DNA of 64,000 bases from CAVOKN01 sp963696505. Lineage in GTDB: Bacteria; Pseudomonadota; Gammaproteobacteria; Burkholderiales; Rhodocyclaceae. Under the pieces are notes generated by a model, which saw only the letters and a program-made list of their open reading frames with translations, ran no database searches and was not told where the DNA came from. The stretch lies in assembly GCA_963696505.1 (NCBI GenBank), contig CAVOKN010000013.1:1-64000 (forward strand), written 5' to 3'. The translations under genes and the position numbers were made by a program. Positions 1 to 8,916 of this stretch are shown piece by piece (the stretch's first letter is position 1; each line of letters starts with the position of its first letter).

Positions 1-91
1 ATCGCAACCGCGCGGCCCGCGATGATTTCCCTGGACGGGTTCTGGGTCACCGCCGTGCCGCCGGTCACCGGCGACCGGTCTCTTCTTGCAT
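1..91 (-). CDS. N-terminal start of an unrecognised protein (runs off the window)
   Basis: An ATG at 91 follows a GGAGGGG ribosome-binding site about 10 bases upstream. The first codons read MQEETGR. The frame then meets a stop, but shifting by one base near 70-75 gives a clean continuation, SPVTGGTAVTQNPSREI, to the window edge. It lies just downstream of the cupin gene on the same strand, so it is probably the next gene of the operon. Only about 30 residues are visible, too few to name a family. The frameshift matches many others in this part of the window. Confidence 0.4.
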
Positions 92-129
92 AACCAATGG
101 GCCCCTCCGTCCACTTGCCGGTGCCACAA

Positions 130-591
130 TCAGTTGGACGCGGCTCCCTGCCCCCACAATGTTTGGGCAAGCCTGACCACCTGGGCCCTTTGCGCTGGCT
201 CCAGGGGCACCTGCGGAGAATTCATGGCGGTAGTATCGCAATTCTCAACGATCAGGACCGTGGCGTCTTCGCTCAGGGTGTGGGTGTGCCAGGCGGACTG
301 CTTGACATTGTAGAGCTTCAACGGTTCCATGTCGATCGCGTGGATCGTGTCCACCCGGTCGCCGCCCTCGCCGAGGTACAAGATGCACCGGCCGGCCAGC
401 AACACGAAGACCTCGTCAGTTTCGTCATGGCGCTGCATGTGCGTCAGACGCTCGGGCAACAGCTCGTCGATGTAGCGCAAGATCGCCACGCGCCAGGCGC
501 CGAAGTCGATCAGCGGCCGGTAGCCTTCGCCGACGTAGTGGCGGATTTCCGAGAAGCGTCTCAGGAATCTCCATATGTCGTATCCTCTCAT
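130..591 (-). CDS. cupin-domain protein
   Basis: A 153-residue protein that is nearly all one cupin barrel. Cupin motif 1 is seen around residues 54-75 (MQRHDETDEVFVLLAGRC), and the second motif around residues 98-115 carries WHTHTLSED. Histidines and a glutamate at these positions usually bind a metal. Such small cupins act as isomerases, epimerases, dioxygenases or sugar-binding proteins, and the sequence does not say which. It follows the DUF362 gene by 18 bases and is probably co-transcribed. The start is uncertain: a second ATG about 20 bases downstream, after AGAGGA, lies in another frame and could be real if a base is missing. Confidence 0.7.
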   Translation of the reverse strand: MRGYDIWRFLRRFSEIRHYVGEGYRPLIDFGAWRVAILRYIDELLPERLTHMQRHDETDEVFVLLAGRCILYLGEGGDRVDTIHAIDMEPLKLYNVKQSAWHTHTLSEDATVLIVENCDTTAMNSPQVPLEPAQRAQVVRLAQTLWGQGAASN

Positions 592-609
592 GTTGCCAAG
601 GAATGAGAA

Positions 610-1620
610 TCAATCAACTGTCCGGCTCACTGATCCGCTGCGGAGCATCCTTATGGCCGCGATTGCAGCGGGGTCGCGCACCTCGTCCTCCTCGGTGCGC
701 GTGTGGCCCGCGTTCTCGACGAGGATGTAGTCCAGGCTGCCGAGGCCAAAGGCGGTGGCGGCCTTGAACTGGCCCATCTCCGCGATATCCATCCCCAACC
801 GGTTGTCGGCCGGGAAGGTCTTCAGGATCTTGACCGCTTCCGCGTCGATGGCGACCATGTCCCCCGACGCCATGACCACGTTCGGGTAGATGTACGCGCC
901 CCGGCCGGCCCAGCCCACCGTACTCCGCCGGCCGTCCATCAGGACCAGGTCGGGCTGCCACCCCAGGCTCAGCTCCGGGATCTTCGCCTCGGTCTCCTCA
1001 TGTACGGCGTGCAGGAAATCGCGCTCGTCGAGGTGGATCGAGCCGACGCTGAGCTTGAGGCTGGCGGAGAAGCGGCCTGACGAGTGGCAGCGCATGTTGG
1101 CAAGGTAGACGCGCTTCTCGGCTTCCAGCATGACCCTTGGGACGCGGTAGGACGACCAGAACTTGCCGTCGACGCGCAGCGTGACCCACGCGTCGTGTTC
1201 GAAGTTGACGAACTTCACGCCGTACCGCTCGAGCACGGGCATGATCTTGAGGTTGCAGACCACCTTGTCGGTCGGCCAGTCCGCGCGGCCCGACATCTCG
1301 GCTACGGTGACCTGCGCGCCCGCGTCCTGCAGCAGCTCGATGGCCGCGGCGAGGAACGCGCGGTCGGTGGAGAGCGGGAGCGCGTGGGAGCAGTTGAAAT
1401 TGGGCTTGACCACCACCCGGTCGCCCGGCCGGATGGCCTTCTCGATGCCGCCGAGCATGCCTGCGACTTCCGCCACCGTGTCGGGCAGGTAGTCGCCGTT
1501 GTAGTGGCCGAGTTTCGCCACGAGGGGCCGCCCGCCCGACGTGAATACATTCTGCGTCCGCGGACGAGGCTCCACGACGGCCGCGTTGGCCGGTCTGCCG
1601 TTGCCGTTGCCTTCACGCAT
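610..1620 (-). CDS. DUF362-family protein
   Basis: A 336-residue protein of the DUF362 family, whose members are poorly characterised and sometimes carry ferredoxin domains; none is seen here. Recognisable points are the early segment GDRVVVKPNFNCSHALP, the middle SASLKLSVGSIHLDER, and the late DMVAIDAEAVKILK. The ATG at 1620 was chosen because GAAAGA lies at a good distance upstream and the upstream SDR gene stops at 1632, leaving an 11-base gap. The open frame extends further upstream but only through the SDR gene. Its place at the end of a catabolic operon suggests a role with the same substrate, but its reaction is unknown. Confidence 0.65.
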   Translation of the reverse strand: MREGNGNGRPANAAVVEPRPRTQNVFTSGGRPLVAKLGHYNGDYLPDTVAEVAGMLGGIEKAIRPGDRVVVKPNFNCSHALPLSTDRAFLAAAIELLQDAGAQVTVAEMSGRADWPTDKVVCNLKIMPVLERYGVKFVNFEHDAWVTLRVDGKFWSSYRVPRVMLEAEKRVYLANMRCHSSGRFSASLKLSVGSIHLDERDFLHAVHEETEAKIPELSLGWQPDLVLMDGRRSTVGWAGRGAYIYPNVVMASGDMVAIDAEAVKILKTFPADNRLGMDIAEMGQFKAATAFGLGSLDYILVENAGHTRTEEDEVRDPAAIAAIRMLRSGSVSRTVD

Positions 1621-1631
1621 ACTTCTTTCAC

Positions 1632-2345
1632 TCACAGCCAAAGGTCCTCGATAGGGTTCAGCACCGCTTCGTTCACCACGAACTCGGTGGGCGTCTGCAC
1701 GAGGTAGCCGATGTACCGCGCCACCTCCTCGGGATGCATCGTCTCGCGGCAGGGCGCACGCCGATGGGCGCGCCGCGCCAGCCGGTGTCCATGCCGCCCG
1801 GGTAGAGCACCGTCGCGCGGATGTTGTGGGCCTTGCCATTCGCTGCGATGGCGCGGGTCAGGCCGGTGAGGCCGAACTTGGCGCTGCTGTAGGCCGGGCT
1901 GGTGCCACCGCGGCGGCCGTTCGTGCCCGAGATGTTGATGACGTACGCGCCGTTGCTGGCCGCGAGGCTGTTCCACAAGGCGCGCGTCATGTAGAAGACG
2001 CCGCCCAGGTTCGTGCCGATCACCTGCTGCCAGTCGGCGAAGCCGGTCTCCTCGAAGGTGCGCGGGGCAGGGATGCCCGCGTTGTTGACCAGGACGTCCA
2101 CGTGGTCGTAGTGCCGGCTGATCTCCGCGCCCGCGGCCTCGACCTGCGCGGGGTCGGACACGTCGCACGGGACCGGCAAGGCCCGGCGTCCGGCCTGGAC
2201 GAGGCCCGCGGCCATTGCGGCGAGGGGTTCCTGCCGGCGCGCGACGAGCACGATGTCGAAACCGAGCGCGGCCAGGTGTCTCGGCCACGCACCGGCCCAG
2301 GCCGTGCGTCGCGCCGGTCACCACGGCAACCTTGCGCTTCTCCAT
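1632..2345 (-). CDS. short-chain dehydrogenase/reductase (frameshifted)
   Basis: A classical SDR of about 238 residues, an NAD(P)-dependent alcohol/ketone oxidoreductase. The nucleotide-binding glycine motif VVTGATHGLG is at residues 8-17. NNAG follows in the middle, then the catalytic serine in NISGTNG and the catalytic pair YSSAK. The protein needs three frames: shifts are required near 2,275, just after the glycine motif, and near 1,755, before the C-terminal ETMHPEEVARYIGYL. Every family motif survives, so sequencing errors are likelier than decay. ATG at 2345 starts the reading MEKRKVAVVTG. It lies 20 bases after the racemase gene. Confidence 0.75.
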   Translation of the reverse strand: MEKRKVAVVTGATHGLGRCVAETPGRARFRHRARRAPAGTPRRNGRGPRPGRTPGLAGPVRRVRPRAGRGRGRGDQPALRPRGRPGQQRGHPCPAHLRGDRLRRLAAGDRHEPGRRLLHDARLVEQPRGQQRRVRHQHLGHERPPRWHQPGLQQRQVRPHRPDPRHRSEWQGPQHPRDGALPGRHGHRLARRAHRRAPCRETMHPEEVARYIGYLVQTPTEFVVNEAVLNPIEDLWL

Positions 2346-2365
2346 ACCATCCTCCCTCAGTCTCG

Positions 2366-3076
2366 TTAGCGGAAGGCCTTCGGCGCCGGGGTCGCGTACA
2401 GGCCGATCTTGGAATGGCGGATGCCCAGCTCGGTGAGCGCCTCGGCGACCTTGAAGGTGATGCTGACGGGGTCGAGCACGGGCACGTGGAGCGCGGCCTC
2501 CATGTCGGCCGAGTAGCCGGCCATGGACGCGCAGCCCATGACGATGACTTCCGCGCCGTCCTCGTCCACCATCTGCCGGCCGATCGCGATGCCCTTCTCG
2601 CGCACCCGCTCCGGCTCGCACGCGATCTCGGTGACGCCCATGTCGAGCGGGCGGACGGACGCAAAGCGCGACGCCAGCCCGAGCTTACGCACGTGCTGCT
2701 GCTTGACCGAGACCTTGTGCTTCTTCTCGGTCAGGATGCTGAACCGGTTACCCATCAGGAGCGCGACGGACAGGGTCGTCTCTTCGAGCGAGTAGACCGG
2801 GATGTCCGAGATCTCCTTGACGGCCTCGATGGCCGGGTCGCAGAAGGCCGCGATGACGATGGCGTCGTAGCCCTGCGTGTTGGCCTCGCGGACGACCTGG
2901 ATGAGGTAGGGCGCGGCGACGGACTCGTCGTAGTAGGACTCGAGCGCCTCGGGCCCGTGAGGGATCTGCGTGACGGTGACGTCGGTGCCCGCGTGGGCGA
3001 TGCGCCGGATGACCCCCGCGATGCGGGAGGTGACGGCGTCGGATGTGTTCGGGTTGACGACCAGGATTCGTGGCAT
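2366..3076 (-). CDS. Asp/Glu/hydantoin racemase-family protein
   Basis: A 236-residue, unbroken protein of the aspartate/glutamate/hydantoin racemase superfamily. The N-terminus RILVVNPNTSDAVT is typical of hydantoin/allantoin racemases. Both catalytic cysteines are present: one in IAAFCDPAIEA near residue 78 and one in VMGCASMAGYS near residue 181. These enzymes invert a carbon by two-base proton transfer without a cofactor. In this cluster, with an M55 D-aminopeptidase and PLP proteins, it probably interconverts D- and L-forms of an amino-acid derivative. The substrate is an inference. It lies between the D-hydroxyacid dehydrogenase and the SDR. Confidence 0.8.
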   Translation of the reverse strand: MPRILVVNPNTSDAVTSRIAGVIRRIAHAGTDVTVTQIPHGPEALESYYDESVAAPYLIQVVREANTQGYDAIVIAAFCDPAIEAVKEISDIPVYSLEETTLSVALLMGNRFSILTEKKHKVSVKQQHVRKLGLASRFASVRPLDMGVTEIACEPERVREKGIAIGRQMVDEDGAEVIVMGCASMAGYSADMEAALHVPVLDPVSITFKVAEALTELGIRHSKIGLYATPAPKAFR

Positions 3077-3100
3077 CGGCGGTTCTCTCGATCGGGCCCG

Positions 3101-3130
3101 ACCTGACAGGTCCTCGAGGACCTGTCAGGT
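3101..3130. repeat. 30-bp perfect palindrome
   Basis: Two 15-base arms, ACCTGACAGGTCCTC and its exact reverse complement, meet with no loop. The palindrome sits in the short gap between the D-hydroxyacid dehydrogenase and racemase genes. It has no T-run on the minus-strand side, so it may be a REP-type repeat or an mRNA-stabilising hairpin rather than a terminator. Confidence 0.75.
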
Positions 3131-3146
3131 CTCGGTCGTGCGCGAA

Positions 3147-4168
3147 TCAGCTCAGGTCGAAGCGCGGCGGGCGGCCGGCCAGGATGGCGCGGAGCTCGGT
3201 GAGCGCGTCGGTCAGCTCGATGGTCCGGTTCGTGCCGGAGCCTCCGCCGATGTGCGGCGTGAGGATCACGTTGTGCATGTGGCAGAGCGGGCTGTCGAAC
3301 GGCAGCGGCTCGAAGGTGAACACGTCGAGGCCCGCGCCCGCGATCCCGCCGTTCTGCAGCGCCGCGATCGAGCGCGTCCTCGTCGACCACGCCGCCGCGG
3401 CAGATATTCACCAGGTAGGCCTCGGGCTTCATCAGGGCCAACTGCTCCGCGCCGATCATGCGCTCGGTCTCCGGCGTGTGCGGGACCGCGAGCACCACGT
3501 AGTCCGACTCGGCCAGCAGGGCCGGCAGGTCGCGGTACTCGGCGGAGAAGCGCCGCTCGAGCTCCGGGCTGAGCCGGGAGCGCTTGTAGTAGGTGGTCTG
3601 CATGCCCATGACCGCCGCGCGGATCGCCAACTCGCAGCCGATCTCGCCCATGCCGACGATGCCCAGCCGCTTGTCACGCAGCTCGTGGACCGCCTGGTTG
3701 CGCATCCAGTGGAAGGCCATCTTCCACTGCTCGGTGCGGATGGGCTTGAGCCCGCGCAGGCGGTAGGAACCTTGCTCCACAGCGCGGTGCGAGTTGAGCA
3801 GGTCCTTGCTGAGCGAGAGCATCAGGGTCAGGGCCAGCTCCGCGACGCAGTTGGGGCCCTTGCGCGGGGAGGCCGCGAAGGTAAGCCCGCGGCTGCGCAC
3901 GGCCGCCGGGTCGACGTTGTGATAGCTGCGCCCCAGCTTGAGCACGATGGCGAGGTCGGGCAGGCCGTCGAGGAGCGCGGCGTCGACGGTCGCTGTCCTG
4001 CGCGATCAGGCCCTTGATGCCCGGCCCCGCGAGGCTCCTGAGGTCCTGCCCTTCGCCCGCGACCACCACGTCGAGATCCGCGAACTTCTTCGCCATGTCA
4101 GGCTGGATGGACGCGTACTCGCCGTCGGCCACGAGCACGCGCCACTTCTGCTCGGAAGGCTGTGTCAT
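3147..4168 (-). CDS. D-2-hydroxyacid dehydrogenase (frameshifted)
   Basis: An NAD(P)-dependent dehydrogenase of the D-isomer 2-hydroxyacid family, about 340 residues. These enzymes interconvert 2-oxo acids and D-2-hydroxy acids. The Rossmann motif is seen in LGIVGMGEIGCELA, the catalytic arginine region in VNICRGGVVDEDAL, and the C-terminal catalytic histidine region in ILTPHIGG. Two frameshifts, near 3,985 and near 3,378, split it. All motifs can be read across them, so errors are likely. The start ATG at 4168 overlaps the aminotransferase stop by four bases (ATGA), so the two are translationally coupled. That pairing suggests amino acid to 2-oxo acid to 2-hydroxy acid. Confidence 0.75.
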
Positions 4169-5336
4169 TGCCGGATGCCTTTCTCCGCGAAGACCTTGTC
4201 CATGACGATCTTCATGCGGGCGAGCCCCTCGCGCAGCTTCTCCTCCGGCTGCAGGAAGGTCATGCGCAGGTAGTTGTCCAGGCCAGCCGCGAAGGAGGAG
4301 CCGGGGTAGATGAGCACGTGCTGCTCGTCCAGGATGCGCTGGACCAGCTCCACGCAGCCGACCCCGGTGTTCGCGATGTCGACGAAGACGAACTGCCCGC
4401 CGTGCGGGAAGCCATACTGCAGGCCCATCGCGTCCAGCGCCTCGAGTACGACCTTGCGGCGGCGGAGGTAGGTCTGGCGCATCTGCTCCACGTCGTCAAA
4501 CGAGCCGGTGAGTGCCGTGAGCGCGGCGTGCTGCGCGACGATGGGTGGCGCGGCATTCACCGCGGCCTTGATCTGCTTCAGTTGCGCCATGAGTGGGGCC
4601 GGCCCGACCACCCAGCCGCAGCGCCAGCCGGTCATCGAGAACGACTTCGAGAGCGCGTTCAGCGTGAGGGTGCGTTCCCTGGCGCCGGGCAAGGAGGCGG
4701 TGCTGACATGCTCGTGCCCGTCGTACATGAAGAGATCGTAGATCTCGTCCGCCAGCAGGATCAGATCGTGCTCCTGGGCCAGGCTCACCAGGCTCTGCAT
4801 GTCCTCGCGCGTGATCACGTTCGCGGTCGGGTTGTTGGGCGAGACGAGCAGGAGCCCGCGCGTGCGCGGCGGTGATGGCCTGGCGAACGCGCTCGGGATC
4901 GACGCGGAAGTCCTCAGACGCGTGGGTGGGCACCACCGCCTTGACCCCGCCCGCGAAACTGAGCGCATCCGTGTAGGTGTTGTAGTTGGGCTCGGGGACG
5001 ATCAGCTCCTCGCCGGGGCCGATCGCGGTGACCACCATCAGGAACAGCGCTTCCTGGCCGCCGTTGGTCACGACGACCTCGGTTTCGGGGTCGACCTCGA
5101 TCCCGTTGATCCGCGAGACACGGTCCGCGATGGCTTGCCGCAGCGGCAGGATGCCCTCGGGCGGCGAGTATGCGTTGCCGTGGCCCTTCATCGCCTCGAT
5201 CGCCCCGGCACGGATGTGCGGAGGCGTGTCAAAATCGGGGTCGCCGCGGCCCATGATGATCGTGTCGGTATAGGTGCGCGCCTGCGCGATCGAGCGTGTA
5301 GAGCAGGTCGGTTCCCTGTTTCGGTTTCTTAGCCAT
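4165..5336 (-). CDS. class I/II aminotransferase (frameshifted)
   Basis: A fold-type-I PLP aminotransferase of about 390 residues. Visible motifs are GRGDPDFDTPPHI near the N-terminus, VTNGGQEALFL for PLP phosphate binding, SPNNPTANV, LADEIYDLFMYDG with the PLP-contacting Asp and Tyr, the Schiff-base lysine in LNALSKSFSMTGWRCGW, and the substrate arginine in NYLRMTF. The ATG at 5336 follows GGAGGAAA. Frameshifts near 5,288 and 4,870 interrupt the frame. It is coupled to the downstream D-hydroxyacid dehydrogenase by a 4-base overlap. It probably transaminates an amino acid released by the upstream hydrolases. Confidence 0.8.
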
Positions 5337-5378
5337 GAGTGTGTTTCCTCCGAATCGCGCCTCGCGGCGGCTCAGTCG

Positions 5379-6501
5379 TCAGGCGAGGTGGCACAGCGCG
5401 CGGGCCACCGCATTGTCGGGCGTGACCGCGAAGCGGAGGACGCCTGGCGCTCCGAACTCCGCGCCGTCGGCCACGGCGAATCCACCCTCGGCCAGGCGCT
5501 GCCTGGCAGCGGCGACGTCCGCCGGCGCGCAGCGCGAGGATGTTCGCGGCGCTCCCGTCAAGCACATCCGCGGCAAGCTGGCGCGCCACGGTCACGGCCC
5601 GCTCCCGCAGCGCGCACAGGAGCCCAAGCTGCGCCTCGTGCAGCGCCCGGTAGACGCCCGGCGACTTGAGCGCGGCGTATTGGGAGGGTGTGCTGGTGCA
5701 GATGGAGATGATCTGCTTCTGCGAGCGGATCGGCTCCAGCCACTCCTCGTGCGCGGCGACGTAGCCGACCATGAGGCTCTCGAGGCCCGTGCCCGGCCAT
5801 GCCTCCCCGATCAGGAGGACGCGATCGGCCAGGTCAGCCACGGAGCCGAGCGACACGTACTGCCGGCCGGCAACCCATGGCGCGAGGCCCTGATCCCAGA
5901 TGACGCGGGCGTCGGAGCCGGCCAGGAGCGCCGCGATGTCCCGCACTTCCTGCGACGCATAGATTGCGCCGGTGAGCCGGGAGGGCGACTCGAGATCAGG
6001 TAGCCGCGCGCCGGCCTGCAGGGCCGCGGCGATGTCGGCGACGGAGGGCAGGTAGCCGCGGCCGCGCGGCGCGGGGAGGGTCGTCAGCTTCAGGGGGCGA
6101 ATGCCGGCGGCCTTGCGCACGCCGGGATGGACCACTGCGGGGAGCGCGATCTCGCCGCCCAGGCCCGCCATCATCTGGATGGTGAGGAACCGGGCCTCCT
6201 GGACGCCTGCCGACACGAGCACCTCGCCCGCCTTGTACCCGGAGATGCCGATCTCCCCCAGATAGCCGGCGAGGGCCTCGCGCGAGCGGCATGATGCCCG
6301 GTACGTCGACATAATGCGTCTGGCCCGATTCCACCGCCTGCCGCGCATTCTCGACCATCTCGTAGTCGAGGAAGGAGGCGGGGTGGTCTATCGAGAGGTC
6401 GAGCCCCCCGGCGTGGGCATGGGATGCGGCAGTTGCGCATTCAGAAGTGCGTTGCCCTGGTGGCGCTCGACCACGGTCTGTACGCTGCGAGAAGTAGTCA
6501 T
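5379..6501 (-). CDS. aminotransferase-fold protein lacking the PLP lysine (frameshifted)
   Basis: A second fold-type-I protein of about 370 residues, next to the active-looking aminotransferase. The fold is recognisable from EALAGYLGEIGISGYKAGEV, VSAGVQEARFLTIQMM and ARVIWDQGLAPWVAGRQY, which lines up with the usual Asp-x-x-Tyr segment. Where the Schiff-base lysine (S-K-x-F/Y) should follow, the sequence reads LLIGEAWPGTGLESLMVGY, with no lysine in register and the conserved arginine also gone. The ATG at 6501 follows GGGAGAA. Three frameshifts, near 6,402, 6,293 and 5,530, must be bridged; none lies at the lysine position. It may be a non-catalytic partner or have a changed chemistry. Confidence 0.6.
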
Positions 6502-6522
6502 GTGCTGGTGTTCTCCCTTCGG

Positions 6523-7411
6523 CTACTGGTCGTTCGGCCGGTAGCCACGACTTGTCGGGTAGGGTTCGATCAGTTCAATGGTCACGCCGTAAGTGTCCTT
6601 GGCCTCGACGAAAGCCTCCAGGCCGTCCTCGCGGTCGAGGTAGATCTTCTGCTCCTCGAGCGCGATGCCCGCCTGCCGTGCCCGGTAGACGGCCTTGCGG
6701 ATGTCCGCCACCTCGATACAGATGTGCTCCAGACCCTCACCGTACTTCTCGAGGAAGGCCGAGACACGGTGGTTCTGCACGGTGGGCTGGACCAGGTGCA
6801 ACCAGAGCCGGTCGTTGCCCATGTCGATCTTCATGTCGAGCTGCTGCCCGTTGTGCTGGTCGGTGCGTGGTTCGTCGGCGGTGAGCCGGAAGAGCTGCTC
6901 GAAGCGCCGGGCGGCCTGGTTGACGTCGCGCACTGCCACGCCGATGTGCTGCAGCCCGCGCACGTTCGGGTTGGTGACCTTGCTCAGGTCGAAGTTCCAG
7001 CTCGTCGCGTGAGGCTGGATGCAGCTCCACGGTGAAGCCGATGGCGTCATCGGGATAGACAAATGCTTCGAAGCCGTCGGCAGCGTTGAAAATGGTGTCC
7101 TGGTAGATGGGCACGCCGAGCTGTCGCAAATGGGCCACATCCGCCTCGATGTCATCGGTCTCCAACGCCAGATGCTCCAGGCCCTCACCGTGGCTCCGGA
7201 GGAAGCGGTTCACCCGCGACTCGGGGTTCCAGTTCTGCACGACGTGCAGCCAGCAGTTGTTTGGAAACATGACGCGCGAGTCGAACTGGAAACCCTTTCC
7301 CTGGTTGCGTCGCAACTCGGTAGGGCATAGCCCGAGAACCTTATCCCAGCGATGGGAGAACGCTTCGAGATTCTCGACGACCAGCCCGATGTGCTGTAGA
7401 CGAGTGATCAT
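6523..7411 (-). CDS. two-domain VOC (glyoxalase/dioxygenase-fold) protein (frameshifted)
   Basis: About 295 residues made of two vicinal-oxygen-chelate modules. The first begins ITRLQHIGLVVENLEAF and ends AIGFTVELHPAS; the second begins RGLQHIGVAVRDVNQAA and ends YGVTIELIEP. Each has the expected His near the start (QHIG) and a Glu near the end (VEL, IEL), the usual metal ligands. In overall plan it resembles 4-hydroxyphenylpyruvate dioxygenase or extradiol-dioxygenase relatives, or tandem methylmalonyl-CoA-epimerase-like proteins. One frameshift near 7,017 falls between the two domains. It lies between the MmgE/PrpD gene and the lysine-less PLP protein. Confidence 0.7.
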
Positions 7412-7519
7412 GAACAGACTACCTCCTTCTTCCTTGCTGTGGTCGCGCGTGCGGTGCGGGTCCCCTCAGCCCTCGCGCCACATGCGAACGTGGGTGAATT
7501 CGTATCAGAGGCCGGTTTT

Positions 7520-8893
7520 TCATGCGAACGTATTGACCTTCGTCAGTGCAAGCAGGTCGCCGGCGCCGGAGAGCTTTTCCAGCTCCATACAGCGAGCGTA
7601 GATCTTGCCGGCCGCGGCCGGACGCAGGATCGCGCGGGTGAGCGCGGTGAATTTCTCCTGGAGCTCGTCGTCCGAGATGGGGAACTCCGGTTCGCCCTTG
7701 GCGTACTCGACGTAGCCCTGGCGAATGGAGCCATCCTGCATGTGCAGCGTCACCCGGCAGCCGTTCTTCTGCGGGTAGGTGCTTTCGATTTCGGGGTCGA
7801 CCACGACGTCGGTGGCGTGGCGCAGGCGGCGCACCTCGGGGTCGTCCCAGGCAAGGTAGTCGTCGGGCCAGGCTGACTGCCGGACGAGGGCGACGGCGGT
7901 GGCCACGCGGATGCTGAGCCCCGCGAGCTCGCCCGTGGCCGGATCCGCGGTCGCGCGGAAGGTGGGCTCGGTGGCATACCGGTAGGTGCCGATAACGACC
8001 CGCTGGATGTCTGCGGCTTTGAGCGGGCCGGATCGGAGGATCTGCTGCACCGCGTCGACCGCCTGGTGGGTGTGCCGGCAGCCGCCGTGCGGCTTGAACC
8101 CGGTTGTCACGATGGCGAAGTCCTGGCCCAGGTTGTCGAACATGGCGGGATCGAAGCCCTCCCCGTACGCGCGGAAGAAGCCGTACTCGCCGTCGAGGCC
8201 GCTCAGCGGCCCCCGGAAACCGGCTTGCACGAGCCGCGTGGCGAAGACCGCGTTGCGCGCGGCGAACCCGGCGATGAGATCCTTCGTGTCACAGCCGTCT
8301 TTGTCGTACACGTACTGCTCGGTGCCGCTGCCCATGTCGACGGCGAGGCCGAGCGCGAGGGCCATCCGGTCCGCGTCGAGGCCGGCGCAGCGGGCGGCGG
8401 CTGCGGTGGCGGCGAGCACGCCCACCACGCCCTTCATGTCCTGCCCGCGCTCGCGGGTCGTGCGGCGCACGGCGTGGCCGACCGGCACGGCCAGGTCATA
8501 GGCCGCGACGATGGCCGCGAGCAGATCCGCACCGGATGTACCGCACATCTCGGCTACGGCGAGCGATGCCGGGATGACCTGCGCCGCGATGTGGCTGGCG
8601 GTGCGGTGGGAGTCGTCCATGCCCAGGATCTTGACCATGACGCCGTTGCCGAAGGCCGCGCCCTCAGCCGACACGCGCGCGCCCGTGGCGAGCAAGGTGG
8701 CGTCATTGCCCGGCATGCCGGTGGATGCGTACTGGGCCGCGCGGGCGCCGAGCGGGGTCTGGTATCCGCCCAGGCCGGTGGCGATGGTGTCGTACAGCAG
8801 GCGCTTGGCGACGAGGGCCGCGGGCGCGCTGATCCCCTCAGCCTTGAGGTCGACAGCGTAGCGTGCAAACCGTTGGCTCAATGTGCCGGACAT
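7520..8893 (-). CDS. MmgE/PrpD-family protein (first copy)
   Basis: A 457-residue intact member of the MmgE/PrpD family, which includes 2-methylcitrate dehydratase, cis-aconitate decarboxylase and iminodisuccinate epimerase. The start MSGTLSQRFARYAVDLK, the segment KILGMDDSHRTASHIAAQVIPA around residues 88-110 and the later KPHGGCRHTHQAVDA are typical. It is about 45% similar by eye to a second copy at 14.4-15.8 kb. The family acts on small dicarboxylic or amino-dicarboxylic acids, which suits a cluster that breaks down an amino-acid derivative. A GAAGGGAG ribosome-binding site precedes the ATG at 8893. Confidence 0.8.
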   Translation of the reverse strand: MSGTLSQRFARYAVDLKAEGISAPAALVAKRLLYDTIATGLGGYQTPLGARAAQYASTGMPGNDATLLATGARVSAEGAAFGNGVMVKILGMDDSHRTASHIAAQVIPASLAVAEMCGTSGADLLAAIVAAYDLAVPVGHAVRRTTRERGQDMKGVVGVLAATAAAARCAGLDADRMALALGLAVDMGSGTEQYVYDKDGCDTKDLIAGFAARNAVFATRLVQAGFRGPLSGLDGEYGFFRAYGEGFDPAMFDNLGQDFAIVTTGFKPHGGCRHTHQAVDAVQQILRSGPLKAADIQRVVIGTYRYATEPTFRATADPATGELAGLSIRVATAVALVRQSAWPDDYLAWDDPEVRRLRHATDVVVDPEIESTYPQKNGCRVTLHMQDGSIRQGYVEYAKGEPEFPISDDELQEKFTALTRAILRPAAAGKIYARCMELEKLSGAGDLLALTKVNTFA

Positions 8894-8916
8894 GGTTGAC
8901 TGCTCCCTTCGTATGA

